DNA of 27,001 nt from Temperatibacter sp965603205 (GTDB lineage Bacteria > Pseudomonadota > Alphaproteobacteria > Sphingomonadales > Kordiimonadaceae): the NCBI GenBank assembly GCA_965603205.1, contig CBFDCC010000019.1, positions 1-27,001 on the forward strand, given 5' to 3'. How positions within the stretch are numbered: position 1 is the stretch's first letter; every line of letters starts with the position of its first letter. The notes under the pieces were generated by a model. The model did not search any database and had not been told where the DNA came from. It worked only from the letters and a program-made list of their open reading frames with translations. The position numbers were made by a program, and so were the translations under genes. Positions 18,991-26,858 of this stretch are shown here, piece by piece.

Positions 18991-19475
18991 TAATTGTTCC
19001 TCGCAAATTCACCGTGTATATTGGCCCTAATATTTTCAATGTATTCTTTAGCGTCTTCTTTTTTTAAAAAATATTTTGTTGCAATCACTTTCCCTTTTGA
19101 TTCTATTCTTGCTCTCCATCTGCGCTCTCTTTTAAGCCAGCTAACGCCTTTTATCCCTGATGAATTATCTGTTCGTAATTTTGCGTTTTGCCCATTCTCT
19201 GAAACTGTGCATGCTCTTAAGTTTTCTATTCTATTATCTAATTTGTTTCCATTGATATGGTCTAAATATTCCGCAACAAAACCATTATGCATAAAATATA
19301 TAATCCTATGCGCCAAATATGACTTATAATTTATTGTTACTCGTTTATATCCATTTCCACCAACACCAGACACAATATCACCTATTTTTACACATTTACT
19401 ACTTCTTGCTTTCCAAATCAATTCGCCATCACGATATTCAAATATATTATTTAATTCTTCTACGCTTAATTCCAT
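18990..19475 (-). CDS. HNH homing endonuclease with AP2 domain
   Basis: From the ATG at 19475 (GGAG with 6-nt spacer) the product is 161 residues. An N-terminal domain (about 1-50) is followed by the HNH_3 core: YLAHRIIYFMHNG (H56) and LDHINGNKLDNRIENLR (71-87) with the DHxxG and N catalytic residues. Residues 105-150 are an AP2-type DNA-binding domain (GIKGVSWLKRERRWRARI, ending IHGEFA). Such genes are free-standing mobile elements that cut and invade related phages. It lies between the gp10-like and tail genes and carries the Shine-Dalgarno of the gene after it. No intron is evident: both neighbours are intact. Confidence 0.9.
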   Translation of the reverse strand: MELSVEELNNIFEYRDGELIWKARSSKCVKIGDIVSGVGGNGYKRVTINYKSYLAHRIIYFMHNGFVAEYLDHINGNKLDNRIENLRACTVSENGQNAKLRTDNSSGIKGVSWLKRERRWRARIESKGKVIATKYFLKKEDAKEYIENIRANIHGEFARNN

Positions 19476-19558
19476 AACATTCTCCAATGCTAACTCAATA
19501 AGAAAGCGGCAAGAAGTTGAGTATTCTTCCTTTCGGTAATTAACCTAGCCGCATTGCA

Positions 19559-19567
19559 ATTATAACA
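19559..19567 (-). promoter_or_regulatory. Extended -10 promoter for the HNH gene
   Basis: On the minus strand TGTTATAAT is a perfect extended -10 element 84 nt before the HNH ATG; no good -35 is present. The 83-bp leader between it and the gene also contains a GCGGC/GCCGC inverted repeat. Expression of the inserted gene apart from the late transcript would fit a homing element. Confidence 0.4.
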
Positions 19568-19570
19568 TAC

Positions 19571-21001
19571 TCATCGACCTGCCAGCCTTAAATCAATAGC
19601 CGCTGAATAAAGATTAAATGCAACAGGATCAGAGGTTGTTAAACGCACAACCATATCGTAAAAGCTCTTCATGCTGTACCATTCTGCACGGATATTAAAC
19701 TCACCTTGACGCCCTGTTTTTATCCAGGTGCCTTCATCCCATGAGCGACCACCATCATATGACGCCTCTACCATAATTTGAGGGTCTTCGCCTTGGCCTG
19801 TTAGCAATCCTGTACCAGTCTCAATGATAAACTCCATTCGACTCATCTGAACACGCTGACCTTTTTGTCCAAATATATCACCATTAACCGAAGCAATTAT
19901 TCTGCGTCTACGCCAGACCTCTCCAGCTTGATCGTATGTATTAAAATCCAACTCATTCAAATTTCCGTTTGAACGATCACCAATAATTATTTTACCGTAA
20001 ACTTCAAGAATTGAGCCTGCATTATATTGACCAGAAGTAATGCCTTCAGACAATTCAAACCAGCCATCTTTACCAAGTTCTTCAATTAATCCCCATGATT
20101 TATTTGCAGTCGGGAAAGTTAGTATATAAATTGTTTTATTATCTATTGTAGCAACCTGACCAAAGGCATCACCAATATAAGAATAGCTCTGTATAGCTCC
20201 AGATATAGCCGCAGTGCTTATAACTTGCTCTTGACCACCTCTAGCCCTATATACTTGCAAATCTGTGCCTAACCAGTAAACGAAATCTTTTGTATTATTA
20301 ACAGACCATTTAGCCGACAAACCAGTGTTTATAATCTGCCCTTCTATTCTATCGAATGGTGGCGTACCTACGCCTGAGTTATACCAGTTTTCACACGATC
20401 TAGTGCCAAATCTATATAACGTTTGATCAAATGCGTAATCTCTAACTAATTCGTCAGGGTCAGTTTCAGCACCAACAGCATTAAGACTAGATGCGCTCGA
20501 CCCATCACCAACAACGCTGAAAACTGTCAACAGAGGGAAGGTGTAAGCGAATTGATTGTTGATAAATGAAACAGATAATGCGCCGGTTATGCTTGAATCA
20601 CTGACAATTGTTACTAATTTAGTATCTGAACTGTATTGATTCACTACTCCGTGAGATACGATAAACATATTTACGCCATCATCAGCAAATATGCACCTCT
20701 CATATCCATCTATGGTTCCTCTATTTATATGAGTGCCATCAGATAGAAACTCCCATAATGTCTCATCAACAACTCTGTATCCTATTTCCGACATTTGATG
20801 AGAACCGCGCTCAGTTCCAGCCGTTGTTGAGCCTATGTTATTTTGACCAGGGAAGGATTTAATTACATACTTATCCTTTCCAGACTCAACAAGCTCATGG
20901 TAAAAATTACGGGTTTCCTGAGAAGATAGGGGCCTTGATCTATCCCTATACACAGGGCCTGTGATATTAACAGGAACAGTCTGAAAGGGAGACTCAGCCA
21001 T
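19571..21001 (-). CDS. P22 gp10-like tail protein (packaged DNA stabilisation)
   Basis: The 476-residue product nearly equals P22 gp10 (472). It starts with VPVNITGPVYRDRSRPLSSQ and NFYHELVESGKDKYVIKSFPG, the conserved opening of this family, then beta-propeller-like repeats (for example EIGYRVVDETLWEF, GDRSNGNLNELD, FEVYGKIIIGD-type strands) and a C-terminal domain with YDGGRSWDEG and RAEWYSMKSFYDMVVR. In P22 a gp10 hexamer binds below gp4 and closes the channel after packaging. Its ATG overlaps the adaptor stop (TAATG). The HNH gene follows it. Confidence 0.9.
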   Translation of the reverse strand: MAESPFQTVPVNITGPVYRDRSRPLSSQETRNFYHELVESGKDKYVIKSFPGQNNIGSTTAGTERGSHQMSEIGYRVVDETLWEFLSDGTHINRGTIDGYERCIFADDGVNMFIVSHGVVNQYSSDTKLVTIVSDSSITGALSVSFINNQFAYTFPLLTVFSVVGDGSSASSLNAVGAETDPDELVRDYAFDQTLYRFGTRSCENWYNSGVGTPPFDRIEGQIINTGLSAKWSVNNTKDFVYWLGTDLQVYRARGGQEQVISTAAISGAIQSYSYIGDAFGQVATIDNKTIYILTFPTANKSWGLIEELGKDGWFELSEGITSGQYNAGSILEVYGKIIIGDRSNGNLNELDFNTYDQAGEVWRRRRIIASVNGDIFGQKGQRVQMSRMEFIIETGTGLLTGQGEDPQIMVEASYDGGRSWDEGTWIKTGRQGEFNIRAEWYSMKSFYDMVVRLTTSDPVAFNLYSAAIDLRLAGR

Positions 21002-21630
21002 TACGGTGTATATCCTTCAACACGCATCACCGGAGCCGGTCCATAGCGACCTAACCAATCTTTCTTGTTAGCACCTCGTATAGCGCTGATAAAACTCTGA
21101 TAGTATCCTGCTGCTGCTTGAGGCTCTTCTGTGTACGTTTTAAGCGCCCACATAGCACCTGATAAATATATAGTAGGGAAATTAGTCAACACATCGTTAG
21201 TAGTGTTAGAAGATGATAACGCGGTGAAGTCTTGATAATACTGAATCTCACCGTTATAAACTTGATCTGATACACGATCGAATTCAATCTGATCTGTGAC
21301 AGTAAAGAATTGAGGCTGACCAGTAGAGCTTATGATATTAAGCTGTGATGGTGTTCTGTAATATAATTCATATGATTCGCCATCAGCTATCTGTATGCGT
21401 AGCTTTCGGCTTGATTGATAACCCGCTGGAAGTGCTGCGAATCTATCCGATGTATTAGTGGCAAATGCGGTTAAAGTCTCCTCTGACCTTAGCTGCAAAG
21501 GCTCAACGGTATTAGCTAACATCTCTGATTCAGCAAGATCAATAAATGTATCAATCTTTAAGTCTAAATCATCACGATGTGACCAATCAATGATCTCTGC
21601 TTTTAAACCATCATAATCGGATAAACTCAT
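21001..21630 (-). CDS. Head-to-tail adaptor (SU10/P22 gp4-type)
   Basis: This 209-residue protein has helices with DLDLKIDTFIDLAESEMLANTV near the N terminus, the marker ALPAGYQSSRKLRIQ, a middle YRTPSQL and SSTGQPQFFTVTDQIEFD segment, and a C-terminal helix ending IRGANKKDWLGRYG. This order is characteristic of phage adaptor proteins of the SU10/gp4-like class, which sit under the portal and bind the gp10-type protein. AAGG lies 9 nt before the ATG, just after a hairpin. P22 gp4 is shorter (about 166). Confidence 0.85.
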   Translation of the reverse strand: MSLSDYDGLKAEIIDWSHRDDLDLKIDTFIDLAESEMLANTVEPLQLRSEETLTAFATNTSDRFAALPAGYQSSRKLRIQIADGESYELYYRTPSQLNIISSTGQPQFFTVTDQIEFDRVSDQVYNGEIQYYQDFTALSSSNTTNDVLTNFPTIYLSGAMWALKTYTEEPQAAAGYYQSFISAIRGANKKDWLGRYGPAPVMRVEGYTP

Positions 21631-21652
21631 AGATCACCTTTAATTAGAAAGA

Positions 21653-21672
21653 ATAGGGCTTTTACACCCTAT
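21653..21672 (-). terminator. Weak terminator or attenuator before the adaptor gene
   Basis: A 6-bp stem ATAGGG/CCCTAT with an 8-nt loop is followed on the minus strand by TCTTTCTAATT, a loose U-rich run. It lies right after a small gene's stop and upstream of the adaptor. Since tail genes continue downstream, it probably lowers rather than stops transcription. Confidence 0.45.
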
Positions 21673-21677
21673 CTTAT

Positions 21678-21920
21678 TTATTCTTTGTCTGAATCTTCTA
21701 CTGATTTTAGCTTAGACTTAGGCCCTGGCTTAGATTTAGGCTTATCAATTGCCTCCATCCATACTTTACTGAATTGATCCTCAACAGAAACCACTAATGG
21801 CTCACCGTTGTCATCTAATTTACGTGGATGCTTGAAAGCCTCAAGAGTAAACTCAGCTCCCTCTTTTCGCATACTTCCATAAATAAAGCCTTTCTGATCT
21901 TTTTTAACACGTACTTTCAT
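21678..21920 (-). CDS. Small basic protein between head and tail genes
   Basis: From the ATG at 21920 the protein has 80 residues: a beta-rich start MKVRVKKDQKGFIYGSMRK, KHPRKLDDNG and a disordered Lys/Pro-rich tail (KPKSKPGPKSKLK) ending acidic. The ATG has GGAG 7 nt upstream; a TTG 27 nt earlier is less likely and would overlap the preceding hairpin. Similar short proteins occur after the cement gene in BPP-1-like phages, function unknown. Hairpins lie on both sides of it. Confidence 0.72.
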   Translation of the reverse strand: MKVRVKKDQKGFIYGSMRKEGAEFTLEAFKHPRKLDDNGEPLVVSVEDQFSKVWMEAIDKPKSKPGPKSKLKSVEDSDKE

Positions 21921-21936
21921 TTGTATCTCCGTTAGT

Positions 21937-21959
21937 TCCTCCCCCAAAACGAGGGAGGA
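21937..21959 (-). other. GC-rich hairpin after the cement protein gene
   Basis: A perfect 7-bp inverted repeat (21937-21943 with 21953-21959, 9-nt loop) lies 16 nt beyond the stop of the cement gene. No U-tract follows on the minus strand, so it is more likely an mRNA-stabilising or processing structure for capsid transcripts than a terminator. Confidence 0.4.
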
Positions 21960-21975
21960 TTATTAACATTACTGA

Positions 21976-22449
21976 TTAAGCGATTGTGAAGCCATCAGCA
22001 TAATCAACAGAAGCGTCAATCATACTCATAGGTATTACAACTGCATGAACATCAACATCTGCTGCTGCGCCTGCTATTGTATAACGCACACCTAGATAGC
22101 GCTCGTCATCGCCTTCGTAAGTTGGTGGGATAGGAATCACTAGCTTATAACCAGTTACCAACAAATCAGCGTTTTGCGCTGGTGCTGCTGGGGTGCCAGA
22201 CTCATAAAGTCTACGACCTATAGTTATATAACCAGATGTTTGAGCCGCTACAGAAGAATACTCAACCTCAAAGGTATAATCTTCATCGCTGCCAGTTTGA
22301 ACGGCATCTGACTGAATAGTAAACAGAACAGCCATCGGCTCGCCATTACCAATTGATCGAGCAACGCCCAAATCAATTACGTTTGTTCCGACAGCAGTTG
22401 CTGTCACTGTTTGAGTGTCAGACAACACTAATTCATTATCTACGTACAT
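21976..22449 (-). CDS. Bbp16-like capsid cement protein
   Basis: This 157-residue beta-rich protein has NELVLSDTQTVTATAVGTN near the start, then VIDLGVARSIGNGEPMAVLF, a SGYITIGRRL hairpin, and PPTYEGDDERYLGVRYTIAG followed by VDVHAVVIPM. This order fits the cement protein of phage BPP-1 (Bbp16 family), which clamps adjacent capsomers from outside. It follows the capsid gene by 12 bp with a strong AAGGAG. Length matches the family. Some cross-reading with other jelly-roll decoration proteins is possible. Confidence 0.82.
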   Translation of the reverse strand: MYVDNELVLSDTQTVTATAVGTNVIDLGVARSIGNGEPMAVLFTIQSDAVQTGSDEDYTFEVEYSSVAAQTSGYITIGRRLYESGTPAAPAQNADLLVTGYKLVIPIPPTYEGDDERYLGVRYTIAGAAADVDVHAVVIPMSMIDASVDYADGFTIA

Positions 22450-22461
22450 TTTATGTACTCC

Positions 22462-23481
22462 TTAAGTAGTTACTTCAGCTTCAGTGTTAATGATGCGATC
22501 AACCAGGCGAACAGGGATACCAAGGAATCGTAACTCCTGGATAGTCTTGCCCCACTGATTAATAGCAGGCTCGATTGTTACAGCACCGGTGCTTCGATCC
22601 ATCGCCATAATACGAAGATGGGAAGCAACCGTACGATTACAATAGAATGCTGCTTTCTCACCAGGCCCATTAGGTAGATGATCAATAGCACGTGCCATTA
22701 ACTTATCGATAGCTGTAGAGGCTGTGATTGCTTGACTAGTAGCTTTAGCAACTAAATCAGATACATCAATGTTTGCGATACGAACAACTTCGCGCCAGTC
22801 TTTAACAACTAGGCCGTTCTTCCACTTCCATTCGTCCATATAGGCACGGAAACGGTTATTGCTTGCATCGAATGCATCGCCAATACCTAGATCATCATGA
22901 CTTAAACCAGCACTTGAGTCTTTAGGGAATACACCAAATACTTTATTAGCGCCCCAGTTTACTAACCAGATTGAAGTGTTATCAGTAGAAGCACCGCCTG
23001 CGTCTAAGATGTTCTGACCATTCGTAGCGTCTAGATCATTATAGCGAGGAGCAAAGCCCACATACTCTTCGGGGTTAGATGCAGAGCCATAAATTAATGT
23101 TTCTGCTTGAGTTTGAGACATAGACTCTACGAATGCCTCTGCTTCACTCATACGGAAAGCATTTACATTGCCATTAAGTGTAGCTTCATCAACGTCAACC
23201 TCTGAACGTGCAGACAAAATTGCTGCGTTCTCAGTTACCTGGGCCTTAGTAGACTTAGATTTTGGCGTACCTTGATTGATTAAACGGTAATAAGATGTAG
23301 GTAGACCTGTACGAATACTTGTCTGTTCACCTGTTGGAAGATTACCTTCTTTGAATAACATATCATCGAGGATACGGTTTGATTGAGATAAAAGCTCAAC
23401 CGTCTTTGCTACTTTGCCATCTGGGTCAATTGATTTTGCCCAATCTAACATAGTAAGCACATCACTATTAATTGTAGCCAT
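22462..23481 (-). CDS. Major capsid protein, HK97 fold (BPP-1/podovirus type)
   Basis: The 339-residue protein reads MATINSDVLTMLDWAKSIDP, FKEGNLPTGEQTSIRTGLPTSYYRLINQG, an ILSARSEVDVDEA strand, FRMSEAEAFVESMSQTQAETLIYGS (backbone helix region), DNTSIWLVNWGANKVFGVFPK and a C-terminal FLGIPVRLVDRI..TEA. This series is familiar from BPP-1-like and related podovirus capsid proteins of similar length. It assembles, with the scaffold encoded just upstream, into the head and later binds the cement protein downstream. AGGAG lies 8 nt before the ATG. No N-terminal protease-cleaved region is apparent. Confidence 0.92.
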   Translation of the reverse strand: MATINSDVLTMLDWAKSIDPDGKVAKTVELLSQSNRILDDMLFKEGNLPTGEQTSIRTGLPTSYYRLINQGTPKSKSTKAQVTENAAILSARSEVDVDEATLNGNVNAFRMSEAEAFVESMSQTQAETLIYGSASNPEEYVGFAPRYNDLDATNGQNILDAGGASTDNTSIWLVNWGANKVFGVFPKDSSAGLSHDDLGIGDAFDASNNRFRAYMDEWKWKNGLVVKDWREVVRIANIDVSDLVAKATSQAITASTAIDKLMARAIDHLPNGPGEKAAFYCNRTVASHLRIMAMDRSTGAVTIEPAINQWGKTIQELRFLGIPVRLVDRIINTEAEVTT

Positions 23482-23509
23482 GTTTTAGCTCCTGTTACGT
23501 TCCATTAAA

Positions 23510-24418
23510 TTAACCGGCCTTATCACCATAAAAAACATCTGCCATAGGCTTAGACGCGGCTGCTTTTTTGCTTGCTTTAGGTTTCGATACAACAGGTACT
23601 TTTTCACGAGTTGCCTTTATTTCACGACCTTTCACTTGTAAAGCGTCAAACTTAGCCGCCTTAAGCATGGTAGTAATATAATGCGCTCTCGTTAATTGGC
23701 TGATCTCTTCGTTAGTGAATCCACTTTCAACCGCATACTTATTCATGAGATTAATATCTTCATCATAAGTTTTGGTTGGTTTGTTATCAGCATCAAGCCA
23801 ATCAGGGTTAGCTAAAAACAGCTTGCCTTGCTCTTCTGCGATAACTGCTGGATCATCTAAAGGAGTTTCACGCTCTGCCTTAACTTTCTCTAATGCGGCT
23901 TTGCGATTATCTGCCTTTTCCTTCAGCTCAATATACCTATCTGGATCATCTTCCTTTAGCTCTGCCCAATCTATCGCTGCGTCTTCTTCAACTAAAACAC
24001 TTAACATGTCAGTCATCTCAGAAACTTTAGCTCTATCCTGGTTCAGATTTTCACGCTCAGATTCCCGCTCAGTATCAAAGGTTTTACGCTCATCTGCTAG
24101 CTTGGTTGTCTTCTTCGTGTAGTCAGATTGCATCAAGTGACCATCACGCCACTTTTTAACGTCTTCAAGGTCTATCTCTTCACCGTCTAATTCGATGAAT
24201 AGAGACTCCTGTTCTTCGTCTTTGCTTTCTAGCTCTTCGGATTTAGAATCTGATTGCTCAGTCTCTTCCTCCGGCTTTTCAAGTATTTCAGCATCCTGCC
24301 CAGGTTCTTGTTCCTGCTTCGTAACATCGGCTACTTCGGTTGGCTTTGTAGGCTCTTCAGTAACTGTGTCGTTTGCGTAAAATATATCGGCTGGTTCCAC
24401 TGCTGGATTGTCAGACAT
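23510..24418 (-). CDS. Scaffolding protein
   Basis: This 302-residue protein is very acidic over residues 20-75 (many Glu, Asp, Ser), then has IELDGEEIDLEDVKKWRDG and the LMQSDYTKKTTKLADERK helix typical of podovirus scaffolds, a long charged helix, and a basic C-terminal region (PVVSKPKASKKAAASKP) that likely contacts the capsid protein. A short element recurs at both ends: ADIFYAND near residue 10 and ADVFYGD six residues from the C terminus. Scaffolds guide procapsid assembly and leave afterwards. It is preceded by a promoter-like site and followed by the capsid gene. Confidence 0.85.
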   Translation of the reverse strand: MSDNPAVEPADIFYANDTVTEEPTKPTEVADVTKQEQEPGQDAEILEKPEEETEQSDSKSEELESKDEEQESLFIELDGEEIDLEDVKKWRDGHLMQSDYTKKTTKLADERKTFDTERESERENLNQDRAKVSEMTDMLSVLVEEDAAIDWAELKEDDPDRYIELKEKADNRKAALEKVKAERETPLDDPAVIAEEQGKLFLANPDWLDADNKPTKTYDEDINLMNKYAVESGFTNEEISQLTRAHYITTMLKAAKFDALQVKGREIKATREKVPVVSKPKASKKAAASKPMADVFYGDKAG

Positions 24419-24451
24419 TTATTTTATTCCTAATTGTTTATGTATATGGAT

Positions 24452-24480
24452 ATATTAGCCTAAATATTGACACTTGCCAA
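24452..24480 (-). promoter_or_regulatory. Candidate late promoter before scaffold and capsid genes
   Basis: On the minus strand TTGGCA (24480-24475), a 17-nt spacer and TAATAT (24457-24452) give a plausible sigma70 promoter 34 nt from the scaffold ATG. The -35 lies in a perfect inverted repeat GCCAA-ATAA-TTGGC (24476-24489), with another GCCAA further up, so a regulator may bind here. Confidence 0.5.
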
Positions 24481-24489
24481 ATAATTGGC
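24476..24489. promoter_or_regulatory. Inverted repeat GCCAA-N4-TTGGC, candidate operator
   Basis: This is a perfect 5-bp inverted repeat with a 4-bp AT spacer over the -35 of the candidate late promoter. A related GCCAA lies at 24505-24510 region, pairing with CGCC at 24487 in an alternative hairpin. It could equally be an RNA structure between the flanking genes. Confidence 0.35.
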
Positions 24490-24512
24490 GTAATTTAATT
24501 GACGCGCCAATA

Positions 24513-24788
24513 TTATGACTCATCTTTATTTTGATCTAAACTCTGTTGCGCCATCTTTCCGGTAGTTAATGCTGTGTTTAACCAGTCCTCAAGCGCATTT
24601 ATATTCTGCATAGTTCTCCATGCTTCCTCACGTACATCACCCTGCTCTTGTTTGGTCTTGCAGAATAGCTCAAATATCTGGGCTTTGCGGATAGTCATAG
24701 CTTGAGTGTAGGCGGCATTGTTAAGCACTTGTGCGCCCATAGCAGCAAACTCTACTTCACGTTCGTATTGCTCTTCTTGTTCGCTCAT
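24513..24788 (-). CDS. Small helical protein between portal and scaffold
   Basis: The 91-residue product is all helix by composition: acidic N terminus (MSEQEEQYEREVEF), AAMGAQVLNNAAYTQAM, KAQIFELFCKTKQEQGDV and a C-terminal NALEDWLNTALTTG helix. Its ATG overlaps the portal stop (ATGA). Small proteins of this kind sit between portal and scaffold in BPP-1-like phages; function unknown, perhaps portal or head assembly. The 94-bp gap after it carries the late promoter candidate. Confidence 0.75.
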   Translation of the reverse strand: MSEQEEQYEREVEFAAMGAQVLNNAAYTQAMTIRKAQIFELFCKTKQEQGDVREEAWRTMQNINALEDWLNTALTTGKMAQQSLDQNKDES

Positions 24789-26848
24789 TGCTGTTCGCCT
24801 ATTGTGTCAGCAGTTACTTCAACGGCTTTACCTTCAACCTTCGCTTGTAACTCTGTTATTTGGAATGCTAAGTCTTTCATAAACTGATCTTGCTTCTGGG
24901 TAGTTTCAATATTGAATTGTCTTTGATCTTCAGCAAGTTTAGCTACATTAAATTGAGCATCACTCTGAGCCTTGATTAGATTGCCTTGCTGCTTGATTGT
25001 CTCAGCTTCAGCGAGTGGGTTTTGCATCTGCTCAACCTGGCCCTGTAACTGTTGAACCATACCGCCTAATATCTCATTCTCAGCTAAGGTTAATTCTTCA
25101 GGCTTCTCAGGATCGTTAAAGAACTCTGCTATCTCTGGTAGCCCAGAAGCAGTTACCATGCCCTTCAATACGTTGTATCGCTTGACCTCATCAGTCATTG
25201 GAGAGCCATTAGCTTGTAACTGTTGGTGTAACTGCCATAATGCCGTAAGAGTCTGTAGAATCTTCTCATCATCGCCAGCACCTAAACCGACTTTACTAAC
25301 TACATAATGCTTAAACTTCCAATCAGAAGGGTCAACGGCTAGCTCTTCACCTAATATCTCTATTTCTGTTTCAGCATTCTGGAAGTTTGCATCTAACCAC
25401 GCCACCCCCTCGAATAATTGCCTAAATCCAGTCTCAGCCATAACACGAGCGACTAGCTCAATCTTAGCCTCAGAAGCCTGCTCAACGCCTTGGAAGCGTG
25501 TAGCTGTCTCTTTGCCTAGATTATCAGCATCAAGCCCCTGAGAAGCTAATAGTGAACCTGTAGTCTGTGATCTTGAGTGATCCCAATACTGTATGACCTG
25601 CAAAGCCTTATCGCCGATGTAAGGAATCTCGACAGGGAACATGTTCTGACCAGGGTTAGAATCATCAACCGTTCTGATAACTCCATTAGGGCGCATGACC
25701 AATAGATCATCCATGTTAACTTGTTTGTTTGCAGCAATGCGGGGATTATTTACAGCGTAAATATTGTCTGAGATACCACGAAGAATAGACGTCTTAACTC
25801 TTGCTGTAGGCGCTGCTATCTCTGCGCGGCTCATACCAATGGCTTTATGAGGCATCAAGATAGAACTCATCACAGCATATGGAACGTGATTAAATACTTC
25901 GTTTATCAGAATATCATCACCAGAGCGCATGATATGCCTACGTTCAGCTATACCATCACCGTCATAGTCAACCATAGGATATAGGTCTTGAACTTCTACC
26001 TCTTCACTGGCCCATGATTCTGAGGCTTCTGAGCTTTCATCTGAGCCGCCTTCATCAGCATCTCTAATATCTTGTAATCGTGTATTTTCCTGTATATCAC
26101 CGGCTAACTGTAAAGAGTCAACTAATTGACGGTCAATACCACGAGCTACTAATTCGCCCCTTGTCATCAATGACACATCACCCACTAATGGAGCAGTATC
26201 TTTGCTTGTAGCGTTCTTTGTCATGCGGAAGTCTTCAAGCTCTACGCCTAATATCTTAACTTCCTTGCGCATCTTCTCAACTCTGAGAACTACCGCGTTT
26301 TCTTCTGTATCGCCCTGCTCTTCTCGAACTACCTCAACGCTTTTAACGTCTTCACCTTCAAGACTTTCTTGAAATACAGCCAGTTCTTCATCACTAAGCC
26401 CTGTCTTTTTATGCTCTTCAATCTCTGTGGTTTCTTCAATGAAGTATTTAACTACTGAGGTTTTCTCTATTAGCGCATTCTTAATAAACCCATGCAGAAC
26501 AGTGAACGACCACGGCTGTTCTCTTACCTGCCAATTGACATATTTAGTCTTGCTTTCTGCTTCTGTCTTATCTTCTTCGTTTGATTTCTTATTGGGTCTA
26601 AACTTTAGTATCTCACCAGGCCCTAGAAATACTCTAGCTAATGAAGGCATATCAGCCTCTACCACATCCATTACATCGTTTGATATTACCTTTGATCGCT
26701 CTGGTATCTCATCACCGTATGGATTACCCATATACCTATCTAAGAGGCATTCGTTCTCTCGCATGAATGTGGTGTTATTACCTGTGGCATCTTCAGATAA
26801 TTGATCTAATTCGTTTAGCAGGGTTAGTTCGTTCATTTGTTCTGGCAT
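24785..26848 (-). CDS. Portal protein
   Basis: The 687-residue protein (P22 gp1 is 725) shows podovirus portal features: RENECLLDRYMGNPYGDE near residue 30, ISNDVMDVVEADMPSLARVFLG (wing/core), a long acidic insertion (about 150-290), DLYPMVDYDGDGIAERRHI, PHKAIGMSRAEI, the stem region SRSQTTGSLLASQGLDADNL and RFQGVEQASEAKIELVARVMAETG, and a Gln-rich helical C terminus (about 590-670) that could form a barrel like that of P22. Twelve copies form the DNA channel at one head vertex. It follows the terminase large-subunit gene by 10 bp. Confidence 0.93.
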   Translation of the reverse strand: MPEQMNELTLLNELDQLSEDATGNNTTFMRENECLLDRYMGNPYGDEIPERSKVISNDVMDVVEADMPSLARVFLGPGEILKFRPNKKSNEEDKTEAESKTKYVNWQVREQPWSFTVLHGFIKNALIEKTSVVKYFIEETTEIEEHKKTGLSDEELAVFQESLEGEDVKSVEVVREEQGDTEENAVVLRVEKMRKEVKILGVELEDFRMTKNATSKDTAPLVGDVSLMTRGELVARGIDRQLVDSLQLAGDIQENTRLQDIRDADEGGSDESSEASESWASEEVEVQDLYPMVDYDGDGIAERRHIMRSGDDILINEVFNHVPYAVMSSILMPHKAIGMSRAEIAAPTARVKTSILRGISDNIYAVNNPRIAANKQVNMDDLLVMRPNGVIRTVDDSNPGQNMFPVEIPYIGDKALQVIQYWDHSRSQTTGSLLASQGLDADNLGKETATRFQGVEQASEAKIELVARVMAETGFRQLFEGVAWLDANFQNAETEIEILGEELAVDPSDWKFKHYVVSKVGLGAGDDEKILQTLTALWQLHQQLQANGSPMTDEVKRYNVLKGMVTASGLPEIAEFFNDPEKPEELTLAENEILGGMVQQLQGQVEQMQNPLAEAETIKQQGNLIKAQSDAQFNVAKLAEDQRQFNIETTQKQDQFMKDLAFQITELQAKVEGKAVEVTADTIGEQQ

Positions 26849-26858
26849 AAGGTATCAC

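Noticed and set aside
18990..19570. Group I intron around the HNH gene
   Set aside because: The genes on both sides have complete starts and stops, so no split gene is visible; the 83-bp leader is too short for an intron core. A free-standing homing gene explains it better.
24467..24496. TTGACA-N18-TAATTT on the plus strand as a gene promoter
   Set aside because: No plus-strand gene follows; it is kept only as a possible antisense promoter in the findings.
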